Part shown: piece by piece, positions 1 through 6,060 of the stretch | Position numbering within the stretch: position 1 is the first letter of the stretch | Layout of the letters: each line of letters starts with the position of its first letter | From: a virus | Length of the DNA: 33,534 bases | Direction: 5' to 3' (one strand) | Virus record (IMG/VR): IMGVR_UViG_3300001750_000017 | Coordinates: 1 to 33,534 of that record | Made by a program: the position numbers and the translations under genes | Notes under the pieces: generated by a model | Database searches by the model: none | Told to the model about the DNA's origin: nothing | The model's input: the letters and a program-made list of their open reading frames with translations, nothing else

Positions 1-72
1 TTATTACCAATCGCTCCTCTACTCATCATCTCTTCCCTCCACTCTTCTCACTAAGGCCTCGGCTAGCTTTTC
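1..72. repeat. Left copy of 72-bp terminal direct repeat
   Basis: Bases 1-72 match 33463-33534 with a single mismatch (C at 16, A at 33478). Bases 17-72 are an exact 56-bp match. The minus-strand genes on either side join in the usual overlapping way across the repeat. This is either a short true terminal redundancy or an overlap left when a circular or permuted genome was assembled; the mismatch fits strain variation or a sequencing error. Confidence 0.93.
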
Positions 73-390
73 AGGTAGATTCCCATTTATCATTTCGCAC
101 CCTGAAGCAATACCCTCTACATCTACAAAAGTTGATGTAACCCACGTTGCACCCTTCCACCGGAAATCAAGCACGAGAATGCCTTTTAAAGTATTATATT
201 CATGCAAGCTTAGCGCGCATCCAGACAGCCCTTCCCACACGCTTTTTGAACCATAGAATTTCTCCACTAGGGGCTCTATTGCTCTAGCCATCACTACCAG
301 CTTTGTTGCAACCTCATACCTCTTAAGAGCATCGCCAACTTTTATTTTTGCACTACTCACCTTCCTTGCACTTCTTAGCTTTAGCCTCAT
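19..390 (-). CDS. Small late-operon protein, W-V-T motif family, unknown function
   Basis: Function not recognised. The predicted protein is about 123 residues: a helical N-terminal half, a strongly hydrophobic strand pair containing the motif WVT followed by an Asp, and an acidic C-terminal helix. The same pattern appears in the gene at 33168-33491, which follows it across the junction, and in 32407-32712, so these may be paralogs. The frame is open from a TTG at 414, but that start overlaps the upstream gene by 62 bases with a poor ribosome site. I prefer the ATG at 390, preceded by AAGAAG, although this is uncertain. Its TAG stop lies just inside the ATGATG start of the next gene in the circular map, so the two are probably translationally coupled. 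Confidence 0.75.
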   Translation of the reverse strand: MRLKLRSARKVSSAKIKVGDALKRYEVATKLVVMARAIEPLVEKFYGSKSVWEGLSGCALSLHEYNTLKGILVLDFRWKGATWVTSTFVDVEGIASGCEMINGNLPEKLAEALVRRVEGRDDE

Positions 391-790
391 CAAATACTTC
401 TTGCCTGCAATCAACCCCTTCTTTTATCCGGGCGTGATAAGTAAAACAGTCCTCTATGCGCCATACCGCCTCTTTAACCCCTTCCAGCACCAAATCTCTC
501 CACCTTCTATTCCGAGCCACCCGCTGCTCCTGAGTGTAGACCTCTCCGAAGTATTCGTTTATAGGGATGTGTATAGGGGCGTCCCATTTTACCCCCTCCA
601 AGTAAAATCCTACTGTCGAATAGTTCTCTACAACCCGAACCTTAAAAAGGCAATCATCTGGAATCACCCTGCTTTCATCTATCAGCTCCTGCATTTTATT
701 TTTGAGCAACTTTAGAGTCGCCCAATTAGCGCTGTCATCTCCCCACGTTGCCCGGTCTTCGTCCCTCACCTCTATCTTGATTCTCTTCAT
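353..790 (-). CDS. Hypothetical late-operon protein, 145 aa
   Basis: Not recognised. It is a mixed alpha/beta soluble protein with a basic N-terminus (MKRIKIEV), a central run of alternating hydrophobic residues suggesting beta strands, and a C-terminal half rich in Arg, Glu and Trp that should be helical. There is no signal peptide or membrane segment. The start is the ATG at 790, which overlaps the stop of the upstream gene as ATGA and follows a GTGGAAGA purine stretch. It sits inside the minus-strand run of small genes that begins at 4634, so its expression is probably tied to that operon. Confidence 0.8.
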   Translation of the reverse strand: MKRIKIEVRDEDRATWGDDSANWATLKLLKNKMQELIDESRVIPDDCLFKVRVVENYSTVGFYLEGVKWDAPIHIPINEYFGEVYTQEQRVARNRRWRDLVLEGVKEAVWRIEDCFTYHARIKEGVDCRQEVFDEAKAKKCKEGE

Positions 791-1128
791 TCTTCCACCC
801 CCAACTCATGCAGCTCCTGAGCTATCATCTTAGCCAGCGCCCTTCTTCGTCTTTCATGTCTGCGAGGCCTCACTAGCTTGAGCCTTTGTGAGCGCGTCCA
901 CTCTCTTTCCCGCTTACGCAAGAGGGCTTTTAGTTGGCATTTCAAAATATCGTCCGTGGCTTTCTTGGCTCTTTCGGTGAGAGCTTTACTCTCTTCCAGC
1001 GAGCGCTGCATATCCCGTTCCTCGCGCCTTTTCATCTCAGCACAGTCTCGATGCGTGGACACCAAATCAAAGAAAAGATACACCACGACTATGGCACCCC
1101 ATCCATATAAAGCGTAAACCCATTCCAT
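787..1128 (-). CDS. Membrane-anchored basic coiled-coil protein, 113 aa
   Basis: One N-terminal hydrophobic segment (about residues 7-24, ending in Phe-Phe) is followed by a long charged helix (about 30-75) and a very Arg/Lys-rich tail with an RRRR run. The layout, anchor plus coiled coil, resembles an inner-membrane spanin in outline. However, the strongly basic tail argues for a cytoplasmic C-terminus, perhaps binding nucleic acid or lipid. Start ATG overlaps the TAA of the upstream 58-aa gene (TAATG), and its own stop overlaps the next ATG. Function unknown; the spanin idea is weak. Confidence 0.8.
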   Translation of the reverse strand: MEWVYALYGWGAIVVVYLFFDLVSTHRDCAEMKRREERDMQRSLEESKALTERAKKATDDILKCQLKALLRKREREWTRSQRLKLVRPRRHERRRRALAKMIAQELHELGVEE

Positions 1129-1304
1129 TATGACTCCTCCAGTAAAAACCGCTCTATAAACCTGGTATCGACATGACGCCTATACCCTTCCACCAGCTCT
1201 TGCTCAACCGGAGATAGCAACTTATGGTCCCACACTGTTAGCCAGTAGCATTCTCTGTGGGTGTTGTAAACTTCCTGCAGCTTAGAAATAGATTCTTCAT
1301 CCAT
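1128..1304 (-). CDS. Hypothetical small protein, 58 aa
   Basis: This short gene begins with ATG at 1304, seven or eight bases after a strong AAGGAGGGGG ribosome site, and ends with TAA overlapping the next ATG by one base. The product is acidic at both ends (MDEES... and ...LLEES), contains Trp and Tyr residues in the middle, and is predicted to be mostly helical. It fills the only apparent gap between two neighbouring genes, and the perfect spacing and overlap make it convincing as a real gene. No family recognised. Confidence 0.78.
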   Translation of the reverse strand: MDEESISKLQEVYNTHRECYWLTVWDHKLLSPVEQELVEGYRRHVDTRFIERFLLEES

Positions 1305-1317
1305 ATTTTCCCCCTCC

Positions 1318-1821
1318 TTAGCGCCCTTCAGGCTTTTCAGCGCCCTCTATAAGCCCAAGCAAGCGCTCCCGATGAAGAAGCGCCACCTCAGTAGGCATAA
1401 CAACAAACCTGTCCCCGTATTTATTATCCCACAACTTTACTACCTGGGCGTTCCATTCCGGCCAGCATACAAACATCCACCTTAAGCTTGGGTAAATCGA
1501 GATACCACTCTTTAAGAGCCATCTGTTTAACTCCTTCAAGTCTCTGTCATCGTCATTAAAAGCGCGATTCTCCAGATGCCTTTCCACCTCTTGAAACCAC
1601 GCTGCATACCCAGTCACAAGGCTGTGCCCAGGATAAACCGTTACCCACTGGAAAGCTTTCTCGATAAAGCCCTCACTCCAACGCTTCTTACAGTCCTCAT
1701 TCCGGCGTATTACCCGATACCCCTCAAGTTTAAGCTCCGTAGCTTCTAGCGCCTTTAGACGAGAAAAATACTCTTTCTTTTTCTCTTCCGGGTCCTCACT
1801 ATCACCTGGATAAACAATCAC
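1318..1821 (-). CDS. Hypothetical Trp-rich protein, 167 aa
   Basis: Not recognised. It is a soluble protein rich in Trp, Arg and Glu, with an N-terminal charged helix (about residues 9-35) and several aromatic clusters (FQWVTVYPG, LRWMFVCWPEW). The start is GTG at 1821; its GTGA overlaps the TGA stop of the small terminase gene, so the two are likely coupled. It lies directly downstream of the terminase small subunit, but nothing in the sequence links it to packaging. Confidence 0.78.
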   Translation of the reverse strand: MIVYPGDSEDPEEKKKEYFSRLKALEATELKLEGYRVIRRNEDCKKRWSEGFIEKAFQWVTVYPGHSLVTGYAAWFQEVERHLENRAFNDDDRDLKELNRWLLKSGISIYPSLRWMFVCWPEWNAQVVKLWDNKYGDRFVVMPTEVALLHRERLLGLIEGAEKPEGR

Positions 1822-2345
1822 AACCTGCCATCCTTTTTCAAAGCCTCAGTAATATCCTCTACCATCTGTTCAAGCTCAGTGACCTTCTTAATTTCAGCAT
1901 GACTTCTAATCACGCTAATAGCCTTATCAGCTTCTTCAACCGTAATCTCTCCATCTGCTAACTCATGCATAATGGCGTCAGCTCTTTCATCTAGGGTTGC
2001 TTTCGGGTTCTTAGCTAGCAAGCCTTTCAATCTTTTAACCTCAATCCTACGCCCCTTGTCTGTGTAAACATCCGGATGCCTGTTGCGCATGACACGAGAC
2101 CAGATAAACCCGTTGAACTTAGGATTATCTAGATTCCCCTTTGCTTTCCTCTCCCACCAGGCTAAACCCTTCATACGAGCTATTCCATAAGCCGCATCAA
2201 ACTCTTTGTACTTCTTAAGCCAATCATAAAACGTACAGGCTGCTATCGAGGCCTCAGAGCAAAACTCAGCCATTCCATCACCTGCTGAGAGGGTGTCTAT
2301 CAACAGTTGGGGGTAAGTTTCTTTGTATTTTTTAGGTGTCGGCAT
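1818..2345 (-). CDS. Terminase small subunit (DNA packaging)
   Basis: This is the likely DNA-recognition subunit of the packaging motor, which binds the packaging site and brings the large subunit to concatemeric DNA. The N-terminal 60 residues hold a helix-turn-helix typical of phage small terminases: an acidic helix (GDGMAEFCSE), a recognition helix beginning in TFYDWLKKY, then an aromatic helix with LAWWERKA. The C-terminal half is a charged helical oligomerisation and tail region. An ATG at 2354 is only one base from its GGAG, so I chose the ATG at 2345, ten bases away. Unusually, its partner large subunit is at the far end of the operon (10612-11937). The assignment rests on fold pattern, not on a long conserved motif. 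Confidence 0.75.
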   Translation of the reverse strand: MPTPKKYKETYPQLLIDTLSAGDGMAEFCSEASIAACTFYDWLKKYKEFDAAYGIARMKGLAWWERKAKGNLDNPKFNGFIWSRVMRNRHPDVYTDKGRRIEVKRLKGLLAKNPKATLDERADAIMHELADGEITVEEADKAISVIRSHAEIKKVTELEQMVEDITEALKKDGRL

Positions 2346-2796
2346 TGTTTGCATTCTCCAATAAGAAATCTACAGTCTTTCTAAAGAAAGATTCAAATCG
2401 AGTTTTATTCTCTATATCCGGATAATGCTCTGTACAACTGAAGTATGAGAAATAAAAACTCCCCCCCTTCTCCTGAGCTACCTCATCCACTATTTTTACC
2501 ACAAAGATATAATCATACCCTAGATTTTCGGCAGGCTTCGACAAGGCCGCCACATCTTCGAACCGCCAGCACAGAGTTATTTTTTCAGAGCCTCTCTTTA
2601 TACGGATAAATTCCGAGCGCGCACCACTCCCCCCTCCCCCAAAAAGGTGGTCCCATAAAAAGGAAGAACTTTCAAGAGGGGACCATTTACAATAATCATC
2701 CTCGTGCCCCTCTTGAGGAAGCTCAATATTCCCATTCTCATCAAAGACAGTAACTCTTCCTATCCATAAGGGCGGTTCTTTTTCATTTGTCGGCAC
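2332..2796 (-). CDS. Hypothetical late-operon protein, 154 aa
   Basis: Not recognised. It shows a Trp/Ile/Val-rich N-terminus, a Gly-rich loop (FGGGGSGAR, about residues 52-60), several strand-like stretches and a C-terminal helix (FFRKTVDFLLEN). The start is GTG at 2796, nine bases after GAGGAG; no nearby ATG has a ribosome site. Its 3' end overlaps the small terminase start. It has the strands-then-C-terminal-helix outline seen in several small genes of this operon, but I could not align it convincingly with any of them. Confidence 0.75.
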   Translation of the reverse strand: MPTNEKEPPLWIGRVTVFDENGNIELPQEGHEDDYCKWSPLESSSFLWDHLFGGGGSGARSEFIRIKRGSEKITLCWRFEDVAALSKPAENLGYDYIFVVKIVDEVAQEKGGSFYFSYFSCTEHYPDIENKTRFESFFRKTVDFLLENANNADT

Positions 2797-2833
2797 GTAT
2801 TAATTCTCCTCAAAATCCCGTTTATCTAGCCTC

Positions 2834-3241
2834 CTAGATTAAACCTTCGCCGGGGATAGTATAGCACCGACACTCCTTGCAGCGATGCTTAACTGTTATC
2901 TCTAAGTAGCCCCCGCAAAAACACGTATCTGCCCAGGCTGTGCGCAACCTTCCTAAGGAGCTAACAATCACCAGTACCCCCATTGAATTATTTACCAAGC
3001 CCCTTAGATTTCTCCTGGGGTGCCACATAACATCCAGGATGCTAGTGTTCTCTAGGTTCTCCACGCGCCCTTCCACCGACACCAGGTCCTCAGACTCTAT
3101 CGCAACCAGAGATTCTTTACCGATAAAAACTAACTGGTTCGCCCCGATTTGAACCCTATCAAAAACCACCCCAACCAGGTTCGCCCTGAGCACTTGTGCT
3201 TCCAGCACCCCATCCTCTATATCTTGATTTTCATCACACAT
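2834..3241 (-). CDS. Zinc-ribbon-like small protein, 135 aa
   Basis: The C-terminal 30 residues carry a Cys cluster: Cys107-x-Cys109 and, after a short beta hairpin, Cys121-x2-Cys124 (Cys126 nearby). This is the spacing of a zinc ribbon. The first 100 residues look like a beta-rich domain with repeated hydrophobic strands (LVGVVF, LVAIES, VLVIVS). Zinc ribbons in small phage proteins often bind nucleic acid or a host protein; which one is unknown here. The start is ATG at 3241; the nearest GGAGG lies about 11 bases upstream, inside the end of the previous gene, so translation is probably coupled. Confidence 0.78.
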   Translation of the reverse strand: MCDENQDIEDGVLEAQVLRANLVGVVFDRVQIGANQLVFIGKESLVAIESEDLVSVEGRVENLENTSILDVMWHPRRNLRGLVNNSMGVLVIVSSLGRLRTAWADTCFCGGYLEITVKHRCKECRCYTIPGEGLI

Positions 3242-3244
3242 CTA

Positions 3245-3454
3245 TCAGGTATCCTCCCCGTACACAATCTCCACAGCTCTCTCGCTGAAATCTATTTCCG
3301 CTGGAGCAGGAGGCTCCCAACTAGGCTCCTGCGCATAAAATGGTTTATGGCATCGAGAGTAAACCTCAGGACTGCCAGCTTCTTTGCGACTAGTGTATCT
3401 AACCTCAACAAACTCGGTGTCTGACACCTTTCCTTTTACCTCAAACTCAATCAT
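3245..3454 (-). CDS. Hypothetical small protein, 69 aa
   Basis: Not recognised. It is a short acidic protein that starts in strand-like sequence (MIEFEVKGKV) and contains a Pro-rich segment (WEPPAPAE). I place the start at ATG 3454, where it overlaps the GATGATTGA end of the upstream gene and follows a GGGGGAG run. The frame is open back to a GTG at 3475 that lacks a ribosome site. The start is therefore uncertain by a few residues. No membrane segment. Confidence 0.65.
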   Translation of the reverse strand: MIEFEVKGKVSDTEFVEVRYTSRKEAGSPEVYSRCHKPFYAQEPSWEPPAPAEIDFSERAVEIVYGEDT

Positions 3455-3887
3455 CTCCCCCTGTTCCCTCCACACAAATATCTGGCCAATCCATCTTCTG
3501 AACCTCTCTCATTAAGCGCCTTCGAACCGCCAGAACTTTATCTATGAAATAAGCGGCATATTTAATTTCTTCAAGAATAGTAACCTCGTGACAGATAGGC
3601 ATTACCAATTTTTTAGATACCAAGGCATCCTGAACAAAAGTCCAGCCGACTAACTGATATTCCTCAGATGCAGGGTCAAAATCTAATGTACACTTTACTG
3701 GCGCCTCCAACCGAATCACTCTTGAGACTCCATCCTTATCTCGAACCCCCCTCAAGAGCAAGGGCTCACATTTAACCTGTATTTCAATCTCCGCCCGTAT
3801 CCATTCGAGCCTCCTATGAAACTCCTCCAGCAGCCTTCTCTTACTAACATTCTTAATGCTCACTCTCAATTTCTTCTCTGCCCCCAC
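3447..3887 (-). CDS. Hypothetical late-operon protein, 146 aa
   Basis: Not recognised. The order is a basic N-terminal helix (residues about 15-35), a beta-rich middle (including LEAPVKCTLDFD), and a long C-terminal helix with several Arg. The frame opens at GTG 3887, within the 3' end of the upstream membrane-protein gene. Alternatives are a TTG at 3869 overlapping that gene's TGA, or a GTG at 3863. None has an ideal ribosome site, so the first 10 residues are uncertain. The 3' end overlaps the next gene. Confidence 0.72.
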   Translation of the reverse strand: MGAEKKLRVSIKNVSKRRLLEEFHRRLEWIRAEIEIQVKCEPLLLRGVRDKDGVSRVIRLEAPVKCTLDFDPASEEYQLVGWTFVQDALVSKKLVMPICHEVTILEEIKYAAYFIDKVLAVRRRLMREVQKMDWPDICVEGTGGDD

Positions 3888-4069
3888 TTCCGCTCAAGCC
3901 TGCTTCCTGTGGCCAAGCAATACACCACCATCAAAGCCAACATAAAAAACAACCATACGCATAAAACGATAAGAGGCAAAAAAACCTCATACCAACCAAT
4001 AGAGGCAAATCCAGCGAGCTTTACAAACGCCAAAGCCGCGATTAAAAAAAGAGCTGCTTTACTAATCAT
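3866..4069 (-). CDS. Small two-span membrane protein, 67 aa
   Basis: Two hydrophobic segments (about residues 5-23 and 28-52) separated by a tight turn (IGWYE) precede a short basic tail (SRLERKWGQRRN). By the positive-inside rule both ends would face the cytoplasm. Small hairpin membrane proteins in phages include holins, antiholins and superinfection-exclusion proteins, but no specific family is recognised. The start is ATG 4069, with GAAGGAGGG six bases upstream, overlapping the stop of the 54-aa gene as ATGA. The pairing with that other membrane protein suggests they act together. Confidence 0.8.
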   Translation of the reverse strand: MISKAALFLIAALAFVKLAGFASIGWYEVFLPLIVLCVWLFFMLALMVVYCLATGSRLERKWGQRRN

Positions 4070-4230
4070 TCTCCCTCCTTCTTCTTCAAGCTTGGATTAG
4101 GACCCCATGCCTCTTCCTTCTCTCTATCCGACTCTTCTTTTTTCTTCTTATAATCAGGATAGCCAAATATCCCCCGATATACACCGCCTATTGCCATAGC
4201 AATCAACATTGTCGCCATATATTTTTGCAT
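4066..4230 (-). CDS. Small single-span membrane protein, 54 aa
   Basis: This is a short gene with a clear AAAGGAG ribosome site seven bases before ATG 4230 and a stop overlapping the next ATG. The product has one Met/Ala/Ile-rich hydrophobic stretch (about residues 4-22), then a Lys/Glu-rich tail with KKKK and KKKEGE. This suggests a short membrane anchor with a charged cytoplasmic tail. It is coupled to the two-span protein downstream. No family recognised. Confidence 0.78.
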   Translation of the reverse strand: MQKYMATMLIAMAIGGVYRGIFGYPDYKKKKEESDREKEEAWGPNPSLKKKEGE

Positions 4231-4244
4231 AACGTTCTCCTTTA

Positions 4245-4634
4245 TTAATGAACTGTACTATCACATTCGTCACATTCATCATGGTCGCCCATACAGACTT
4301 CCGTTGTTTGATATGTAAACCACTTTCCTAAACCCCAAATCGCCGCCGGAAGCTCCTCGCGAATCGTCTTCTCCGGAAACTCCAGCTCATATAAGCAGCC
4401 TCTTTCCCCTTCACTGGAATCAAAGCTTATTTGCACCTTTAGAAAGCGCCTTTCTGAGGTGGGACCATGCACTACAGTACAAAAATCAATCCTGCCACTA
4501 CTACCTTTGTAAAAATTAAAAGTTAACTCAACCTTTTCTTCTTCATCCACCTTCACAGAAAGTAAAAGCTCACAGTACCTAACAAGGCCTCGACCTTTTT
4601 CCTCCGCGTCGCATCCCCAGTCCATCTTTCCCAT
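4245..4634 (-). CDS. First late-operon protein; C-terminal His/Cys/Asp-rich tail, 129 aa
   Basis: Not recognised. The body looks beta-rich (LLLSVKV, VELTFNFY, LKVQISFD) with a C-terminal helix. It is followed by an acidic tail with Cys, His and Asp residues (CMGDHDECDECD) that could hold a metal ion. The frame opens at 4661, but the ATG at 4634 has a proper GGAGGG ribosome site about six bases upstream and is preferred. It is the first gene after the divergent promoter pair, with a leader of roughly 35 bases, so it should be the most promoter-proximal product of the long minus-strand operon. Confidence 0.8.
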   Translation of the reverse strand: MGKMDWGCDAEEKGRGLVRYCELLLSVKVDEEEKVELTFNFYKGSSGRIDFCTVVHGPTSERRFLKVQISFDSSEGERGCLYELEFPEKTIREELPAAIWGLGKWFTYQTTEVCMGDHDECDECDSTVH

Positions 4635-4675
4635 ATTGTCCCTCCATAAAAACATTAGCACCCCATCGACACCTC

Positions 4676-4705
4676 ATAATATGCTCATGGATACACATTG
4701 TCAAC
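4676..4705 (-). promoter_or_regulatory. Sigma-70-like promoter of the long minus-strand operon (motif copy B)
   Basis: On the minus strand there is TTGACA (4704-4699), a 17-base spacer and TATTAT (4681-4676). Its 30 bases match the plus-strand promoter at 4747-4776 at 25 positions, including spacer bases GTGTA and CATGAG, so more than the -35 and -10 boxes is conserved. The expected start point is near 4669, about 35 bases before the first gene. Confidence 0.85.
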
Positions 4706-4746
4706 ACAAAGACAGGAGGGCATTTCTTACTTCTTTCAGTATTGTT

Positions 4747-4776
4747 GTTGACACCGTGTAAACATGAGTATATTAT
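4747..4776 (+). promoter_or_regulatory. Sigma-70-like early promoter (motif copy A)
   Basis: TTGACA (4748-4753), 17 bases, then TATTAT (4771-4776) is a near-consensus sigma-70 promoter facing three small plus-strand genes. It is arranged back to back with the minus promoter, 41 bases apart, so the pair forms a large imperfect inverted repeat. The shared spacer bases suggest a common regulator. Confidence 0.87.
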
Positions 4777-4821
4777 TTGCTTGTCACTGAGGACATCATA
4801 AACATCAAAAGGAGATTATTT

Positions 4822-5121
4822 ATGACTTTAACAAAATTTGAATACAGCTTGCTAAGGGACCTGCATATATTCCAGAAAGACTTAAGGGATATGTATTCCT
4901 GCCTTGACAAAGCCAATGAGGAAGCTATTAAAATACAAGAAATCCTTCTCCATAAGGTTACTTATCTTGAAGATAACGTTAAAAATACACTATGCAACAT
5001 TGTTGCCATAAAAAGCTTCACTAGAGATTTAAACAAGGTTAGAGGAAGGTTGGCCGTTTCCACGCTTGCAGTACACCAATCAATTAGAGATAACACCTCT
5101 TCTACAGGAGAAGAAAAATGA
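4822..5121 (+). CDS. Early helical protein, 99 aa, unknown
   Basis: Not recognised. The protein is almost entirely predicted helix with heptad-like spacing of Leu, Ile and Val, so it probably forms a coiled coil or helical bundle. The frame opens at 4777, but that TTG falls on the promoter -10. The ATG at 4822 follows AAAGGAG at the right distance and gives a sensible leader of about 40 bases. It is the first of three overlapping or adjacent genes from the promoter at 4747-4776, and its TGA overlaps the next ATG. As an early small protein it could act on the host, but nothing in it shows how. Confidence 0.83.
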   Translation: MTLTKFEYSLLRDLHIFQKDLRDMYSCLDKANEEAIKIQEILLHKVTYLEDNVKNTLCNIVAIKSFTRDLNKVRGRLAVSTLAVHQSIRDNTSSTGEEK

Positions 5122-5288
5122 ATGAACAACTATACAACGAAGTTACCACTCTTTTTGAAGTTATCAATAAAACCCTTCAGAACCCAGCCATCGCTGAAGA
5201 TAAAATAATTAGCACAAAGATAAAGGAACTTGAACAAGCGGCAGCCGGGATGTATGGCGAATTAGCTTTTTCAATAAAGGAGTCTTGA
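5118..5288 (+). CDS. Early small helical protein, 56 aa
   Basis: The gene begins with ATG 5118, overlapping the upstream stop as ATGA, with CAGGAGAAG upstream, and ends in TGA just before the ribosome site of the next gene. The product looks like two helices joined at an Asn-Pro (LQNPAIAED), acidic to neutral, with no membrane segment. No family recognised. The coupling on both sides supports a real gene. Confidence 0.75.
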   Translation: MNEQLYNEVTTLFEVINKTLQNPAIAEDKIISTKIKELEQAAAGMYGELAFSIKES

Positions 5289-5289
5289 T

Positions 5290-5484
5290 ATGAACGACCA
5301 AGCAAACAAAATGTTAAGAGAAACCCATCGTGCCCGCCACCAGTTTCGCAGACTAAAGAGCATGTATGACCGCACTGTGTACTGTAGAAACAGCTCAAGG
5401 ATGAGGAGGCTAAACGCTCTCATAGAAGAGTTGAAATTTAGAGCGGATATGACCTACTCGATATGGATGGATATGATGCTTTAA
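5290..5484 (+). CDS. Early small basic protein, 64 aa
   Basis: The product is Arg- and Met-rich (HRARHQFRRLK, SSRMRRL) and helical with a strong positive charge, which suggests nucleic-acid binding. The last residues are hydrophobic (YSIWMDMML). The start ATG 5290 has AAAGGAG upstream, overlapping the end of the previous gene. It is the last gene of the three-gene plus unit and is followed by a strong hairpin. Family unknown. Confidence 0.78.
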   Translation: MNDQANKMLRETHRARHQFRRLKSMYDRTVYCRNSSRMRRLNALIEELKFRADMTYSIWMDMML

Positions 5485-5520
5485 AAATAGCCCCCCTGGC
5501 CTGGTGTCAAAGCCAGGGGG
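5484..5520 (-). terminator. Intrinsic terminator for the minus-strand gene at 5556-6020
   Basis: A 9-bp GC-rich stem (5492-5500 pairs with 5512-5520; arms CCCCCTGGC and GCCAGGGGG) has an 11-base loop. Read on the minus strand it is followed by CTATTTTT, a typical rho-independent terminator. In the plus direction there is no T run, so it serves the minus gene best, though it may slow plus transcription too. Confidence 0.8.
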
Positions 5521-5527
5521 ACACCAA

Positions 5528-5563
5528 GCAAGTAAGTGGGTCTGTCTGGGGAACCTTACTTGC
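5528..5563. repeat. 9-bp inverted repeat overlapping a stop codon
   Basis: GCAAGTAAG at 5528-5536 and its complement CTTACTTGC at 5555-5563 flank an 18-base loop. The right arm covers the stop codon (5556-5558) of the minus gene. Together with the adjacent terminator hairpin it gives two stem-loops in a row. It could stabilise the 3' end or be a protein site. Confidence 0.55.
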
Positions 5564-6020
5564 ATGCACGAAACTCTAACACAACCTCTTGCTTGTCAGC
5601 AACGTTTACACCTTTTTTTCTTAACTCATCATACAAAGGGGCACGCAAAGAAGGAGGAGTAATAGAAGTTATTTCAACCTCGTACTCTTCATAATCTTTC
5701 AAGGTTAACCAACGCGCTTCAATAATAGAAGCCCATTCTTTTACAAGCTGTCTTTCAGTAGCTGGAGAGTTCCAAGTTATTTTAAGGACCTCAAAAGCCG
5801 GTTCATTTGCTGCCTCTAGCTCAGGGTGATGAACACCCTCATCATCTAGAACGGGAGCTGATGGCGCGGGAAGCGGTTTAATAACCTCAACCTTGTTGCC
5901 GCCTTTTACAAATACCACTTCAAAACCACCATACCTGCTGACACTTTCCTCAAAACCTTTTTTTCTCATGAAGAAAGAAAAATAATCTTCTTCATAACGA
6001 GAATTACGATAAAAAAACAT
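5556..6020 (-). CDS. Hypothetical monocistronic protein, 154 aa
   Basis: Not recognised. The N-terminal 40 residues are aromatic and charged (MFFYRNSRYEEDYF). A Pro-rich linker follows (about residues 48-60, PLPAPSAPVLDDEG), then a mixed domain with strand-helix-strand pattern (FEVLKITW, QLVKEWASIIEARW, YEVEITSI). It has its own promoter (6061-6089), an ideal ribosome site (AGGAGGTGAT) and its own terminator, so it is an independently controlled unit between two plus-strand blocks. Such isolated strong units in phage control regions often encode accessory (moron-like) functions, but the function is unknown. Confidence 0.83.
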   Translation of the reverse strand: MFFYRNSRYEEDYFSFFMRKKGFEESVSRYGGFEVVFVKGGNKVEVIKPLPAPSAPVLDDEGVHHPELEAANEPAFEVLKITWNSPATERQLVKEWASIIEARWLTLKDYEEYEVEITSITPPSLRAPLYDELRKKGVNVADKQEVVLEFRACK

Positions 6021-6022
6021 AA

Positions 6023-6044
6023 TATCACCTCCTGATGGGTGATA
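6023..6044 (-). promoter_or_regulatory. Hairpin overlapping the ribosome site of the 5556-6020 gene
   Basis: TATCACC (6023-6029) and GGTGATA (6038-6044) can form a 7-bp stem with an 8-base loop in the mRNA leader. The consensus ribosome site AGGAGGTGAT lies partly in the loop and partly in the stem, so folding would limit ribosome access. Confidence 0.55.
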
Positions 6045-6060
6045 ACTTTTATCTCACGCC

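Noticed and set aside
787-1128. Inner-membrane spanin assignment
   Set aside because: Anchor plus coiled coil fits in outline, but the very basic tail and distance from the lysis genes argue against it, so only the architecture is reported.
5177-5398. Minus-strand ORF over the small early genes
   Set aside because: No ribosome site; it covers two well-supported plus genes and crosses their start sites.
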